Shown here in pieces: positions 20,156-29,213 of a DNA stretch of 64,000 nt. Source of the stretch: Allobosea sp. CS1GBMeth4 (lineage in GTDB: Bacteria; Pseudomonadota; Alphaproteobacteria; Rhizobiales; Beijerinckiaceae); assembly GCF_900185715.1 (NCBI RefSeq), contig NZ_FYAS01000022.1, positions 61,413 to 125,412 on the forward strand. Reading direction: 5' to 3'. The position numbers were made by a program, and so were the translations under genes. The notes below the pieces were generated by a model. The model was not told where the DNA came from. It did not search any database and was given only the letters and a program-made list of their open reading frames with translations. Position 1 is the first letter of the stretch. The number at the start of each line of letters is the position of its first letter.

Positions 20156-20593
20156 ACCCAATTCGCACGTGCCTGTGGCCGCGTGCCGGTCGGTGGGCAT
20201 CCGGACAAGAGGCCGGACAGCCGCCAGGGATGGGAAACGGATGGAGGGGGATGGACATCCCCTCAAATCACGCTCCCGGCGCTCGCAAGAGGGCCGCTCC
20301 CGAACAGCGACCGGCAGCCGGAGGCGAAACCGGCGAACCCCGAATCTCCACGGGGGACGCAGCTTAAAGCAACGACGGAGCGGGCTTTTTTGGTCTCGCC
20401 GGCTTTCCACAGGCCGGCACCGAAGAGGCTTGTCCTTCATTGCCGGCCGTGCGGGGTCTCCCCAATCGACGGTGTTTCGGGTCCGGACGTTTCGTCCGCT
20501 GTCCTTGGCGTCTCCATCGCGCCTCGGAACGCGGCCGTTTCAACCGGCTACACGTCGTATCGGCGCCGCTTGCGCCGAAGAGGAGTCGCGCCG
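20156..20593 (+). ncRNA. Long structured leader upstream of ornithine decarboxylase, probable speF motif
   Basis: About 440 nucleotides without a credible gene lie between a good promoter and the decarboxylase ATG. Several strong hairpins can be read: GAGGGGATGGACATCCCCTC near 20245, GCCGGCTTTCCACAGGCCGGC near 20400, and CGGACGTTTCGTCCG near 20484. A conserved speF RNA motif is known upstream of ornithine decarboxylase genes in alphaproteobacteria, which is the reason for the call. I did not check the consensus base by base. The mechanism and ligand of that motif are not established in this group. Confidence 0.55.
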
Positions 20594-21739
20594 ATGACCG
20601 AGCGCATCCGTGAATTTCTCCGTGACCGACGCGAGGACGGTCCCTGCGTCGTGATCGACCTCGAGGTCGTGCGCGAGAATTATGTCGCCTTCTCCCGGGC
20701 GCTGCCGGACACCCGCGTCTTCTATGCGGTCAAGGCGAACCCGGCGCCGGAAGTGCTGCGCCTGCTGGCCAGGCTCGGCTCCTGCTTCGATTGCGCCTCG
20801 GTCGTCGAGATCGAGCTCGCTCTCGCGGCCGGCGCCACGGCGGACCGCATCTCCTTCGGCAACACGATCAAGAAGGAACGCGACGTCGCCCGCGCCATGG
20901 AACTCGGGGTGCGCCTGTTCGCCGTCGACTGCCAGGCCGAGGTCGAGAAGATCGCCCGTGCCGCCGCGGCCACCAGGGCCGAGGGCGCGCGCATCTTCTG
21001 CCGCATCCTCTGCGACGGTGCCGGCGCCGACTGGCCGCTCTCGCGCAAGTTCGGCTGCGTGCCCGAGATGGCCGCGGACGTGCTCGAGCATGGCCACCGC
21101 CTCGGCCTCCAGGCCTACGGCATCTCGTTCCATGTCGGCTCGCAGCAGGCGAACGTGCATGCTTGGGATTCGGCCCTGGCCTCGGCCTCGGCCGTGTTCA
21201 GGGAGTGCGCCACTCGCGGTTTGTCGCTGTCGATGGTCAACCTCGGCGGCGGCTTCCCGGCGCGCTATCTGAAGCCGATCCCGGGCGTTCCGGCCTATGG
21301 CGATGCCATCTTCCAGGCGCTGTCGAAGCATTTCGGCAACCGCCTGCCGGAGACCATCATCGAGCCGGGCCGCGGCATGGTCGGCGAAGCCGGCCTGATC
21401 GAGGCCGAGGTCGTGCTGATCTCGAAGAAGAGCGAGGACGACCAGGTTCGCTGGGTCTATCTCGACATCGGCAAGTTCAACGGCCTTGCCGAGACGATGG
21501 ACGAGGCGATCCGCTATCCGATCCGCACGGAGCGTGACGGCGACGCCACGGTGCCCTGCGTGCTGGCCGGCCCGACCTGCGATTCGGTCGACGTCATGTA
21601 CGAGAAGACCCCGTATATGCTGCCGTTCAGCCTCGAGATCGGCGACAAGGTCCTGATCGAGGGCACCGGCGCCTATACGACGACCTACGCGGCCGTCGCC
21701 TTCAACGGCTTCCCGCCGCTGAAGCAGTACGTCATCTGA
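20594..21739 (+). CDS. Ornithine decarboxylase (fold III, PLP-dependent)
   Basis: A 381-residue group IV decarboxylase that makes putrescine from ornithine; related members also accept lysine. The PLP lysine is in FYAVKANPAPEVL near residue 42, the phosphate-binding NLGGGFP is near 223, and the second-subunit active-site cysteine is in GPTCDSVDVM near 327. ATG at 20594 follows AGGAG by eight bases. The putrescine made here is the substrate for the homospermidine synthase two genes downstream. Confidence 0.93.
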   Translation: MTERIREFLRDRREDGPCVVIDLEVVRENYVAFSRALPDTRVFYAVKANPAPEVLRLLARLGSCFDCASVVEIELALAAGATADRISFGNTIKKERDVARAMELGVRLFAVDCQAEVEKIARAAAATRAEGARIFCRILCDGAGADWPLSRKFGCVPEMAADVLEHGHRLGLQAYGISFHVGSQQANVHAWDSALASASAVFRECATRGLSLSMVNLGGGFPARYLKPIPGVPAYGDAIFQALSKHFGNRLPETIIEPGRGMVGEAGLIEAEVVLISKKSEDDQVRWVYLDIGKFNGLAETMDEAIRYPIRTERDGDATVPCVLAGPTCDSVDVMYEKTPYMLPFSLEIGDKVLIEGTGAYTTTYAAVAFNGFPPLKQYVI

Positions 21740-21745
21740 CGAAAA

Positions 21746-21767
21746 GGGAGGGTCGCGAGGCCCTCCC
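21746..21767 (+). terminator. Stem-loop after the ornithine decarboxylase gene
   Basis: GGGAGGG and CCCTCCC form a seven-base-pair stem with an eight-base loop immediately after the stop codon. There is no T-run, so intrinsic termination is uncertain. Confidence 0.45.
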
Positions 21768-21974
21768 GCACCAATCGGGTCCGGCGAAGCGCCCTGCCAC
21801 CGGTCGGCAGGCTGCCCGATGACCGGGCGGAGCGTCCGCGCCTCCAGGAATGGACGTGCGCGGCCGTGGCTCCCGCCGGACCCTCTTCCACATGATCCTG
21901 TTTGCTTGCGGCCGCTCCCTGGGCGGCGCCGGGAAGGTCCGCCAAAGGGCGGGCGCTCCGGCAGGAGGTACGTC

Positions 21975-22511
21975 ATGATCACGATCCGCGACGAGATCGA
22001 GACCGACATCCCGGCCCGCGAGGCCCTGCTCGACCGCTGCCTCGGCGAGCGCCGCACGGCGAAGTCGAGCGAGCGCCTGCGCGAGGGCCGCCTGCCGGCC
22101 GAGGGCCTGGCCCTGACGGCGGAGCGCGACGGCGCGCTCGTCGCGACCGTGCGCCTCTGGCATGTCGAGGCGGGCGGCAGGCCGGCCCTGCTGCTCGGCC
22201 CGCTCGCGGTCGCGCCCGAGCTCCAGGGCGAAGGGCTCGGCAAGGCGATGATGCACGAGGCGATCCGGCGCGCCGCCGGCCGCGGCCATGGCGCGATCCT
22301 GCTCGTCGGCGACGCGCCCTATTACCGGCGCTTCGGCTTCACCGCCGAGCCGATGGCCGGCCTTTCCATGCCCGGCCCGGTCGAGCGCGAGCGCTTCCTC
22401 GGCCTCGAGCTGCGCCAGGGCGCGCTTGAGGGTGCCGGCGGCATGCTGAGAGCCACGGGGGCGCTCGTCCCGGCCGAGGGAGCGGAGGGTCTCCGACGTC
22501 GCGCCGCCTGA
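21975..22511 (+). CDS. GNAT-family N-acetyltransferase (YhbS-like)
   Basis: A 178-residue GNAT protein. The acetyl-CoA loop LGPLAVAPELQGEGLGKAMM is at about residues 74-93, and VGDAPYYRRFGF near 115 is typical of the YhbS-like subgroup. ATG at 21975 follows AGGAGG at a spacing of six. It lies between the two polyamine genes, so an amine or polyamine substrate is conceivable, but nothing in the sequence shows it. Confidence 0.88.
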   Translation: MITIRDEIETDIPAREALLDRCLGERRTAKSSERLREGRLPAEGLALTAERDGALVATVRLWHVEAGGRPALLLGPLAVAPELQGEGLGKAMMHEAIRRAAGRGHGAILLVGDAPYYRRFGFTAEPMAGLSMPGPVERERFLGLELRQGALEGAGGMLRATGALVPAEGAEGLRRRAA

Positions 22512-22633
22512 GGCCTTGGCCGGATCGTAGCCGATCCGTCATCAACGCGCGTCATTGAAGCCTGCGCGGCGCTGGCCGCGCGGGCTGCCGTCAGGTAAGG
22601 CGGCCCAGGCCCTCCTCCTGAGCAAGACGACCC

Positions 22634-23446
22634 ATGCTGATCGCCCATCTGTCCGACCTGCACATCTGCCCGCCCGGCCGCCTCGCCCTCAAGGTCTCCG
22701 ACACGATCGGCATGACGCGGCGCGCCGTCGACGCCGTCGCCGCCCTGCCCGTCCGCCCCGATGTCCTCGTCATCACCGGCGACCTGACCGAGAGCGGCCT
22801 GCCGGAGGAATACGCGCTCGTCCGCGCGATGCTGGCGGAGCTCGGCCTGCCGACGCTGCTGATCCCGGGCAACCACGATGTCCGCGAGGCGATGATCGCC
22901 GGGCTCGACCTCGGGCCCCATGCCGACCTCACCGGCGGCTTCGTCCAGTTCAAGGCCGATCTCGGGCCTCTGCGGTTGATCGGCCTCGACACGCTGCTGC
23001 CGGGCTCGAGCGCCGGCGCGATCTGCGACGAACGGCTGGACTTCCTCGAGCGCGCCCTGGCGGATGCCGAGGGCCGCCCCGTCGTGCTGTTCACGCACCA
23101 CCCGCCCTTCTCCTGCGGCCTCGGCTACATGGACGCGGTCATGCTCAAGGACGGCGCGGAGCGGCTGGCGGAGATCGTCGCGCGCCATCCGAACATCGAG
23201 CGCGTGCTCAGCGGCCATCATCACCGCCCGGTCCAGGTCCGCTATGCCGGGACCATCGGCCAGGTCGTGCCCGGCGTCGCCCATCAGGTCGTCCTCGACC
23301 TGCAGCCGGGCGCCACGGCGCGCTTCCTGATGGAGCCGCCCGCGTTCATGCTGCATGCTTGGCAGCCGGGCGCCGGCCTGATCTCGCACACCGCCTATGT
23401 CGGCGCCTTCGAGGGACCTTACCCCTTCAGCCTGGGCAAGGAATGA
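22634..23446 (+). CDS. Metallophosphoesterase, cyclic-nucleotide phosphodiesterase-like
   Basis: A 270-residue calcineurin-like phosphoesterase. All metal-ligand motifs are present: SDLHIC (residue 7), GDLTESG (near 50), GNHDVRE (near 79), FTHHPPFSCG (near 152) and SGHHHRPVQ (near 194). Order and spacing match the CpdA class of 3',5'-cAMP phosphodiesterases, but closely similar proteins act on other phosphodiesters. It is followed about 80 bases later by homospermidine synthase. Confidence 0.88.
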   Translation: MLIAHLSDLHICPPGRLALKVSDTIGMTRRAVDAVAALPVRPDVLVITGDLTESGLPEEYALVRAMLAELGLPTLLIPGNHDVREAMIAGLDLGPHADLTGGFVQFKADLGPLRLIGLDTLLPGSSAGAICDERLDFLERALADAEGRPVVLFTHHPPFSCGLGYMDAVMLKDGAERLAEIVARHPNIERVLSGHHHRPVQVRYAGTIGQVVPGVAHQVVLDLQPGATARFLMEPPAFMLHAWQPGAGLISHTAYVGAFEGPYPFSLGKE

Positions 23447-23527
23447 GGTCGCCGGCATTGACGCCGGGGGACCTGCCCCATACCAGCGTCCGCCTGCCTG
23501 AAACGAGATCATGAGGAGTTGAGAAGA

Positions 23528-24964
23528 ATGACGGATTGGCCCGTATACGGCGAGATCAGCGGCCCGATCGTGATGATCGGCTTCGGTTCGATCGGCCGCG
23601 GGACGCTGCCGCTGATCGAGCGGCATCTCAAATTCGACAAGAGCCGGTTCGTGGTGATCGCGCCCGACGACGACAACCGCGCCCTTCTCGACGAACGCGG
23701 CATCCGCTTCATCCATGAAGCCGTGACGCTCGAGAACTACAAGACCATGCTCACGCCCCTGCTGACCGCGGGCGGCGGCCAGGGCTTCTGCGTCAACCTG
23801 TCCTGCGACACCGGTTCGCGAGACATCATGGAGCTCTGCTCCAGCCTCGGCGCGCTCTATATCGACACGGTCAACGAGCCCTGGCTCGGCTTCTATTTCG
23901 ACGAGACGAAGGGCCCGGGCGAGCGCTCGAACTATGCGCTGCGCGAGATGACGCTCGCCGCCAAGCGCGCCCGTGCGCCGGGTTCGACCACCGCCGTCTC
24001 CTGCTGCGGCGCCAATCCCGGCATGGCCTCATGGCTCGCCAAGAAGGCTCTGCTGAACATCGCCGCCGACATGCGCCTCAACGTGCCGCAGCCGACCACT
24101 CGCGAGGAATGGGCCGGGCTGATGCAGCGGGTCGGCGTCAAGGGCATCCATATCGCCGAGCGCGACACGCAGCGCTCGAAGAACCCCAAGCCGCCGGGCG
24201 TCTTCGTCAACACCTGGTCGGTCGAGGGCTTCATCTCCGAGGGCGTGCAGCCGGCCGAGCTGGGCTGGGGCACCCATGAGAAGTGGATGCCGGACAACGC
24301 CCGCACCCACGAGACCGGCTCGCAGGCCGCGATCTACCTGATGCAGCCCGGCGCCGAGACCAGGGTGCGCAGCTGGTGCCCGACTCCGGGGTCGCAATAC
24401 GGCTTCCTGGTGACGCATAACGAGTCGATCTCGATCGCCGACTACTTCACCGTGCGCGACGAGGCCGGCAAGGCGATCTACCGGCCGACCTGCCACTACG
24501 CCTATCATCCGTGCAACGACGCCGTGCTCTCGCTGCACGAGATGTTCGGCAATGCCGGCCGCCCCCAGGAAGAGCATCACATCCTCGAGGAGAACGAGGT
24601 CATCGACGGCATCGACGAGCTCGGCGTGCTGCTCTACGGCCACGACAGGGGCGCCTATTGGTTCGGCTCGCAGCTCTCGACGGAGGAAGCGCGCAAGCTC
24701 GCTCCCTATCAGACCGCGACCGGCCTGCAGGTCACCTCGGCCGTGCTCGCCGGCATGGTCTGGGCGCTGGAGAACCCCAATGCCGGTATCGTCGAGGTCG
24801 AGGAGATGGATCTCGACCGCTGCCTTGCGATCCAGATGCCCTATCTCGGGCCGGTGAAGGGCTACTATACCGACTGGACGCCGCTCGATGGCCGCCCGGG
24901 CCTGTTCCCGGAGGATATCGACACCAGCGATCCCTGGCAGTTCAAGAACATCCTGGTGCGCTGA
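23528..24964 (+). CDS. hss: Homospermidine synthase
   Basis: A 478-residue NAD-dependent enzyme that condenses two putrescines (or spermidine and putrescine) into sym-homospermidine, the characteristic polyamine of many alphaproteobacteria. The Rossmann motif MIGFGSIGRGTLPLI is near residue 17. Conserved family segments are VNLSCDTGSRDIMELC, YIDTVNEPW (near 117), SCCGANPGMASW and CHYAYHPCNDAVLSLHEMFG. ATG at 23528 has GAGGAG upstream. Length equals the known bacterial enzymes. Confidence 0.96.
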   Translation: MTDWPVYGEISGPIVMIGFGSIGRGTLPLIERHLKFDKSRFVVIAPDDDNRALLDERGIRFIHEAVTLENYKTMLTPLLTAGGGQGFCVNLSCDTGSRDIMELCSSLGALYIDTVNEPWLGFYFDETKGPGERSNYALREMTLAAKRARAPGSTTAVSCCGANPGMASWLAKKALLNIAADMRLNVPQPTTREEWAGLMQRVGVKGIHIAERDTQRSKNPKPPGVFVNTWSVEGFISEGVQPAELGWGTHEKWMPDNARTHETGSQAAIYLMQPGAETRVRSWCPTPGSQYGFLVTHNESISIADYFTVRDEAGKAIYRPTCHYAYHPCNDAVLSLHEMFGNAGRPQEEHHILEENEVIDGIDELGVLLYGHDRGAYWFGSQLSTEEARKLAPYQTATGLQVTSAVLAGMVWALENPNAGIVEVEEMDLDRCLAIQMPYLGPVKGYYTDWTPLDGRPGLFPEDIDTSDPWQFKNILVR

Positions 24965-24973
24965 CGCCAAAGC

Positions 24974-25001
24974 AAAAGGCCCGCCTCACGGCGGGCCTTT
25001 T
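24974..25001 (+). terminator. Intrinsic terminator after hss
   Basis: AAAAGGCCCGCC, a four-base loop, and GGCGGGCCTTTT form a perfect stem ending in T residues nine bases after the hss stop codon. Because both flanks carry A/T runs it can work in both directions, also serving the convergent small gene. Confidence 0.88.
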
Positions 25002-25021
25002 CGGTTCAGGCCTGCGATCGC

Positions 25022-25327
25022 TCAGAAGCGCGGCGTCGAGAAGCTGTTGGCGAAGGGGTTGGCGCCGGAGCCGATGCGCGAGGGCAGCGTGCCTTCGCCA
25101 TAGAGCTCGCCGGACGAGGAATAGACCGGGCTCGCCACGATGTTCTGCGTCGCATAGCGGTTCATGCTGCCGACCGGCACGACATTGCCGGCGTCGAAAT
25201 AGCTGCGCTTCTGCACGGTGACGCGCAGGGGCCGGCGCTGTTGCTGGGCCTCGGCCATGGAGGCCGCGAAGGTGACTGCCGCGATCGAAACGGCGAGGCC
25301 GGCGGCGAAGCGGGAAAGCGAACGCAT
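25022..25327 (-). CDS. Small exported hypothetical protein
   Basis: A 101-residue protein with a clear Sec signal peptide (residues 1-27, cleavage after AEA). The mature part contains VQKRSYFDAGNVVPVGSMNR and ends NPFANSFSTPRF. I do not recognise a family with function. It is convergent with hss and shares the terminator region. Likely periplasmic. Confidence 0.75.
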   Translation of the reverse strand: MRSLSRFAAGLAVSIAAVTFAASMAEAQQQRRPLRVTVQKRSYFDAGNVVPVGSMNRYATQNIVASPVYSSSGELYGEGTLPSRIGSGANPFANSFSTPRF

Positions 25328-25448
25328 GACAATCTCCTGGGCGGTTGCCCCCGCCGAGGCTCCTGGCGGATCGGCTGTCGCTACGGTACATCTATCCAGT
25401 TAATGCTTTAATTGCGCCGCGCCAGTGCGCCCTGGCAACACGAGCGCG

Positions 25449-26522
25449 TTATCGCTGGCTCTTCTTGCCCGAAGCCGTCTTCAGCGCCGGAGCCTTTCCG
25501 TCGGCGTCGAGCCAGGAGCCCTTGCGCCCGGTCGCGGCGAGCCTCGGCACCGAACAGCCCTGCCGGCGGTTGAGCTCGGTCCGTGCGAAGCTGGCGCGCA
25601 GTTCCGGATCGTCGCCGGCGCTCAGGAGGTCGATCCGGTCGATCAGGCAGATCAGCTGCGCCCGGTCGGCCGGCCGCGCCTCGCTGCCGCACCACCAGCC
25701 GGAGAAGGACAGGTGCGCGCTCGCGTCGAGATGGCGGAAGGCGATGCAGGCCCGGCTCGCCGTGCCGTCGCCCAGGCTCGCATCCGCCGTCTCGACGGTT
25801 CCGAACTTGGTCTCTACCGTCGTCGTCGCGCCGCTGCGCCCGACCGACAGCCCGCGTGCTGCGCTCTCGCGCACCAGCATGATCACGAAGGGCTGCGACA
25901 GGCCGGCGCGCGCGCCGTCTCCGGCGTCGCGATTGACCTGCAGCCTGAGCGACAGGAACGGCCTGCCGTCGCCGAATTCGCCGAAGGTCAGCACATCCTC
26001 GCGCCGCTGGCCGTCCTTGCTGCGCCGCGCCTCGTAGGTGTTGCGCTTGTCGAGGTCCGGCGCCTCCAGGCCGAAGAGCGCGAGCGGCCGGGCGATCGCC
26101 ACCCAGCCATCCTGCCCGGCGCCGATCGGCGAGGCTTGGAGCCGGACATCCCGGACCTCGGCAGCCGCCGGAACCTGCACGGGCCCCGGCAGGCTGGCGA
26201 GCGCCGGGTCGGAGGAGCCGGAGGAGAGCCCGGCCACGAGCATCGCCGTCACGCCGACGCCGGTCAGCGCGGCGAGCCCGCGCCAGAGGACACCGCCGGT
26301 CACACCGGCTGCGCCCGAGCGCAGGGCACGTCGCGCCGGCCGCAGCATCCGCGCGAAGCCGGCCTCGACGATATCGGCGATGTCGACCAGCCGGGCGGCG
26401 AGGTCGAAACGGCCCGGCCTCGCCCCGCCCGGAATCTGCAGGCGCGGCTGAAGACGTCGCCCGCTCTCGCGCAGCCGCAGCTGCAAGCGCTGCCAGATGG
26501 CGCTGATCTCGTCCCCGGACAC
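25449..26522 (-). CDS. Hypothetical single-pass membrane protein
   Basis: A 357-residue protein from the GTG at 26522; a TTG at 26561 preceded by GAGG is an equally possible start. A basic, Arg-rich cytoplasmic segment (residues 1-75) is followed by one hydrophobic helix near 80-105 (VLWRGLAALTGVGVTAMLVAGL). After that comes a periplasmic domain with the conserved-looking blocks RPLALFGLEAPDL, SLRLQVNR and FSGWWCGSEARPA. Two cysteines near CIAF and WWCG and one in QGCSVP may form disulfides. I do not recognise the family. Confidence 0.7.
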   Translation of the reverse strand: MSGDEISAIWQRLQLRLRESGRRLQPRLQIPGGARPGRFDLAARLVDIADIVEAGFARMLRPARRALRSGAAGVTGGVLWRGLAALTGVGVTAMLVAGLSSGSSDPALASLPGPVQVPAAAEVRDVRLQASPIGAGQDGWVAIARPLALFGLEAPDLDKRNTYEARRSKDGQRREDVLTFGEFGDGRPFLSLRLQVNRDAGDGARAGLSQPFVIMLVRESAARGLSVGRSGATTTVETKFGTVETADASLGDGTASRACIAFRHLDASAHLSFSGWWCGSEARPADRAQLICLIDRIDLLSAGDDPELRASFARTELNRRQGCSVPRLAATGRKGSWLDADGKAPALKTASGKKSQR

Positions 26523-26561
26523 GACAGAACCCGACCCGTTGGGCGGCCCGCACCCCTGCAA

Positions 26562-26975
26562 GCCGCCTCGTCCCCACTCGCGGGCGAGCTTTCGCCGGCC
26601 GCGATGAGCAGGTCGTTACCGGGAGCCCGCCATCGCCGAACAGGGTCAACGACGGGTAAGGAGGCAGGGTTAACGCCGGTGCGCCGGCCCGAGCGATTGA
26701 CTTTTGCCTGCTGCCGGTGTTTGGGATTGCGCGCCGGATTTCAGTCTTCCGGCTTCGCGATGAAAGTCAGCTCTGGTTGGTTCCGTGACGTTCGCTTCGA
26801 CGACGAAAACCACGACCAAAACGACGGCCGGGAAAACCCGGACGTCGCGCTGACACGTCGCCTCGATTCCGGGCTCTCCCCCCCGGCCGGGGTCAAACGG
26901 CCGAACCCGCAAGCAGGATTGTGGACGCGGCTTTCCCGGGGAGGCTGAACCGGTTTCGCCAGAAGGAATTCCAGC
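26562..26975. other. Intergenic region upstream of asd
   Basis: About 410 bases between a divergent hypothetical gene and asd. I see a CCCCGGCCGGGG palindrome at 26881-26892 and a TTGACT near 26697, but no convincing -10 partner and no gene. The asd promoter should lie here. Confidence 0.5.
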
Positions 26976-28010
26976 ATGAGCTTCAAGGTCGCGGTCGTCG
27001 GCGCCACGGGCAATGTGGGCCATGAGATGCTCGACATCCTCGCCGAGCGCGCTTTCCCCGTCAGCGAGGTGGTGGCGCTCGCCTCCTCGCGCTCCGTCGG
27101 CACCGAGGTCTCCTTCGGCGACAAGAAGCTGAAGGTGAAGGCGCTCGACCATTACGACTTCTCCGACACCGACATCGCCCTGATGTCGGCGGGCGGCGCG
27201 GTCTCGAAGGAATGGTCGCCCAGGATCGGCGCGCAGGGCTGCGTCGTGATCGACAACTCCTCGACCTGGCGCATGCATCCCGACGTGCCGCTGGTCGTGC
27301 CGGAGGTCAACGCCGCCGCGGCCGCCGGCTTCGCCAAGATGAACATCATCGCCAACCCGAACTGCTCGACCGCGCAGCTCGTCGTGGCGCTGAAGCCGCT
27401 GCACGAGCGCTTCGGCATCAAGCGCGTCATCGTCTCGACCTATCAGTCGGTCTCCGGCGCCGGCAAGGAGGCGATGGACGAGCTCTTCAACCAGACCCGC
27501 GCCGTGTTCTCGGCCGGCGAGGTCGCGCCGAAGAAGTTTCCGAAGCGCATCTCCTTCAACGTCATCCCCCACATCGACGTCTTCATGGAGGACGGCTACA
27601 CCAAGGAAGAGTGGAAGATGATGGCGGAGACCAAGAAGATCCTCGACCCGAAGATCAAGCTGACCGCGACCTGCGTGCGCGTGCCGGTCTTCATCGGCCA
27701 CTCCGAGGCCGTCAACATCGAGTGCGAGAAGCCGGTCACCGCCGAGGAGGCGCGCGAGGTGCTGCGCACCGCCCCCGGCATCCTCGTCATCGACAAGCAG
27801 GAACCCGGCGGCTACATCACCCCGCACGAGGCGGCCGGCGAGGACGCGACCTACATCTCGCGCATCCGCGAGGACGCCACCGTCGAGAACGGCCTCTCCT
27901 TCTGGTGCGTCTCCGACAATCTGCGCAAGGGTGCCGCGCTGAACGCGGTCCAGATCGCCGAGGTGCTGGTCAACCGCAAGCTGATCCAGCCGCGCCGGAA
28001 GGCGGCCTGA
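26976..28010 (+). CDS. asd: Aspartate-semialdehyde dehydrogenase
   Basis: A 344-residue NADP enzyme reducing aspartyl phosphate to the semialdehyde, the branch point to lysine/diaminopimelate, threonine and methionine. The Rossmann motif VVGATGNVGHEML is at residues 7-19, the catalytic cysteine is in NPNCSTAQLV near 130, and the STYQSVSGAGKEAMDEL segment follows. The catalytic histidine region is RVPVFIGHSEAVNIE near 235. ATG at 26976 follows AAGGAA. A strong terminator follows the gene, so it is probably monocistronic. Confidence 0.97.
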   Translation: MSFKVAVVGATGNVGHEMLDILAERAFPVSEVVALASSRSVGTEVSFGDKKLKVKALDHYDFSDTDIALMSAGGAVSKEWSPRIGAQGCVVIDNSSTWRMHPDVPLVVPEVNAAAAAGFAKMNIIANPNCSTAQLVVALKPLHERFGIKRVIVSTYQSVSGAGKEAMDELFNQTRAVFSAGEVAPKKFPKRISFNVIPHIDVFMEDGYTKEEWKMMAETKKILDPKIKLTATCVRVPVFIGHSEAVNIECEKPVTAEEAREVLRTAPGILVIDKQEPGGYITPHEAAGEDATYISRIREDATVENGLSFWCVSDNLRKGAALNAVQIAEVLVNRKLIQPRRKAA

Positions 28011-28040
28011 GCCGAGCCGCGCTTCCGTCAAGAAAATTTC

Positions 28041-28066
28041 AAGGCGAGCCCCGTGCTCGCCTTTTT
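28041..28066 (+). terminator. Intrinsic terminator after asd
   Basis: AAGGCGAGC, a short loop, GCTCGCCTT and a run of five T residues, 30 bases after the asd stop codon. Confidence 0.92.
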
Positions 28067-28158
28067 CTTGCGCGACGCATGGCTGCCGTGCCGGATTTGC
28101 GCACGGGCTCGCCACGATCATCGGCTAAAGTGTTTCGGCATCGAGATTCGCTGAAACC

Positions 28159-29100
28159 TTGCCCGACACCCTGACCCGAGTTCCTCTGCCGATCGCCCCG
28201 GCCGAGCCGCCGCAGCGTCCCGCGCCGCGGCGCGACAACGGCCTGCGCGGCATCGGCCTGATGCTGCTCGGCAGCGTCTTCCTCTCCGCCGCCGACGTCG
28301 CCTCGAAGTATCTCACCGCCACCACGCCGGCCATCCAGGTCGTCTGGCTGCGCTACGCCGCCTTCGCGCTGATCATGCTGGCGGTCGCCGCTCCCGGCGG
28401 GTTCGCGCAGCTCAGGCCGAGGCGCGTGAGCAGGCAGATCGCGCGCGGCGTCGCCGTCACGATCTCCTCGATCCTGTTCGTCTCGTCATTGCGCTACCTG
28501 CCGATCGCCGACGCGACCGCCACCAGCTTCGTCGCGCCGCTCTTCGTCACCGCGCTCTCGATCCCGATCCTCGGCGAGAAGATCGGCTGGCGGCGCTGGA
28601 CCGCGACCGCGGTCGGCCTGATCGGCGTCCTGATCGTCGTCCGCCCGGGCGGCAGCGACTTCCAGCCCGCCTCGATCCTGCCCGTCCTGTCGGCGGCGAC
28701 CTGGGCCTTCGCCCTGATCGTTACCCGGATGATGAGCGCCACCGAGAACCCGGTGACCACGCTGGCCTGGTCGGCGATCGTCGGCTGCCTGCTGCTCTCG
28801 GCCCTGCAGCCGCTGACCTGGCAGCCGCTCACCGGAGAGGCGCTGCTGATCGGCCTCTTCATCGGCGTCTCCTCGACCGTGGGACACTGGTTCGTGATCC
28901 AGGCCTTCCGGCATGCCGACGCCTCGCTGCTGGCGCCCTTCTCCTATGTCCAGCTGCTCTGGGCCTCGGCCTTCGGCTTCGTCCTGTTCGCGGTGCTGCC
29001 CGACGCCTTCACCTGGCTCGGCTCGGCGATCATCATCGCGTCGGGGCTCTACACCGCGCATCGCGAGCGCATCCGCGCCCGCAAGGTCGCAGCTTCCTGA
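28159..29100 (+). CDS. EamA/DMT-superfamily transporter
   Basis: A 313-residue inner-membrane protein with ten hydrophobic segments arranged as two EamA repeats (about residues 32-155 and 170-300). SSLRYLPIADATATSFVAPLF in the first repeat and the matching AFRHADASLLAPFSYVQLLW in the second are characteristic. The substrate is unknown; relatives export metabolites or amino acids. The start is taken as TTG at 28159, without a strong ribosome site, so the N-terminus is uncertain. Confidence 0.85.
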   Translation: MPDTLTRVPLPIAPAEPPQRPAPRRDNGLRGIGLMLLGSVFLSAADVASKYLTATTPAIQVVWLRYAAFALIMLAVAAPGGFAQLRPRRVSRQIARGVAVTISSILFVSSLRYLPIADATATSFVAPLFVTALSIPILGEKIGWRRWTATAVGLIGVLIVVRPGGSDFQPASILPVLSAATWAFALIVTRMMSATENPVTTLAWSAIVGCLLLSALQPLTWQPLTGEALLIGLFIGVSSTVGHWFVIQAFRHADASLLAPFSYVQLLWASAFGFVLFAVLPDAFTWLGSAIIIASGLYTAHRERIRARKVAAS

Positions 29101-29125
29101 CTCGCCGGCTGGCGGAGCACTTTTC

Positions 29126-29213
29126 CGGAGCCCGTTCCGATCAGCTTGCACCGCAAGCTGATCGGTAAAACGGTTTCTAAGCTAAAAGTGAGAGCCGGAT
29201 TCACCGGCTCTAG
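29126..29213. repeat. CTAGAGCC palindromic element, copy A
   Basis: Contains GATCAGCTTGCACCGCAAGCTGATC (about 29139-29163), a near-perfect hairpin, then a tail with AAGTGAGAGCCGG and CCGGCTCTAG. The terminal CTAG supplies the TAG stop of the tetR gene read on the minus strand. Related copies are at 38606-38656 and 38901-39013. Confidence 0.75.

Noticed and set aside
20147..20593. The in-frame extension of the ornithine decarboxylase into the leader (starting MGLTQFAR)
   Set aside because: The start would fall on the -10 element of the promoter, the composition is not protein-like, and family similarity begins at 20594, where AGGAG is present.
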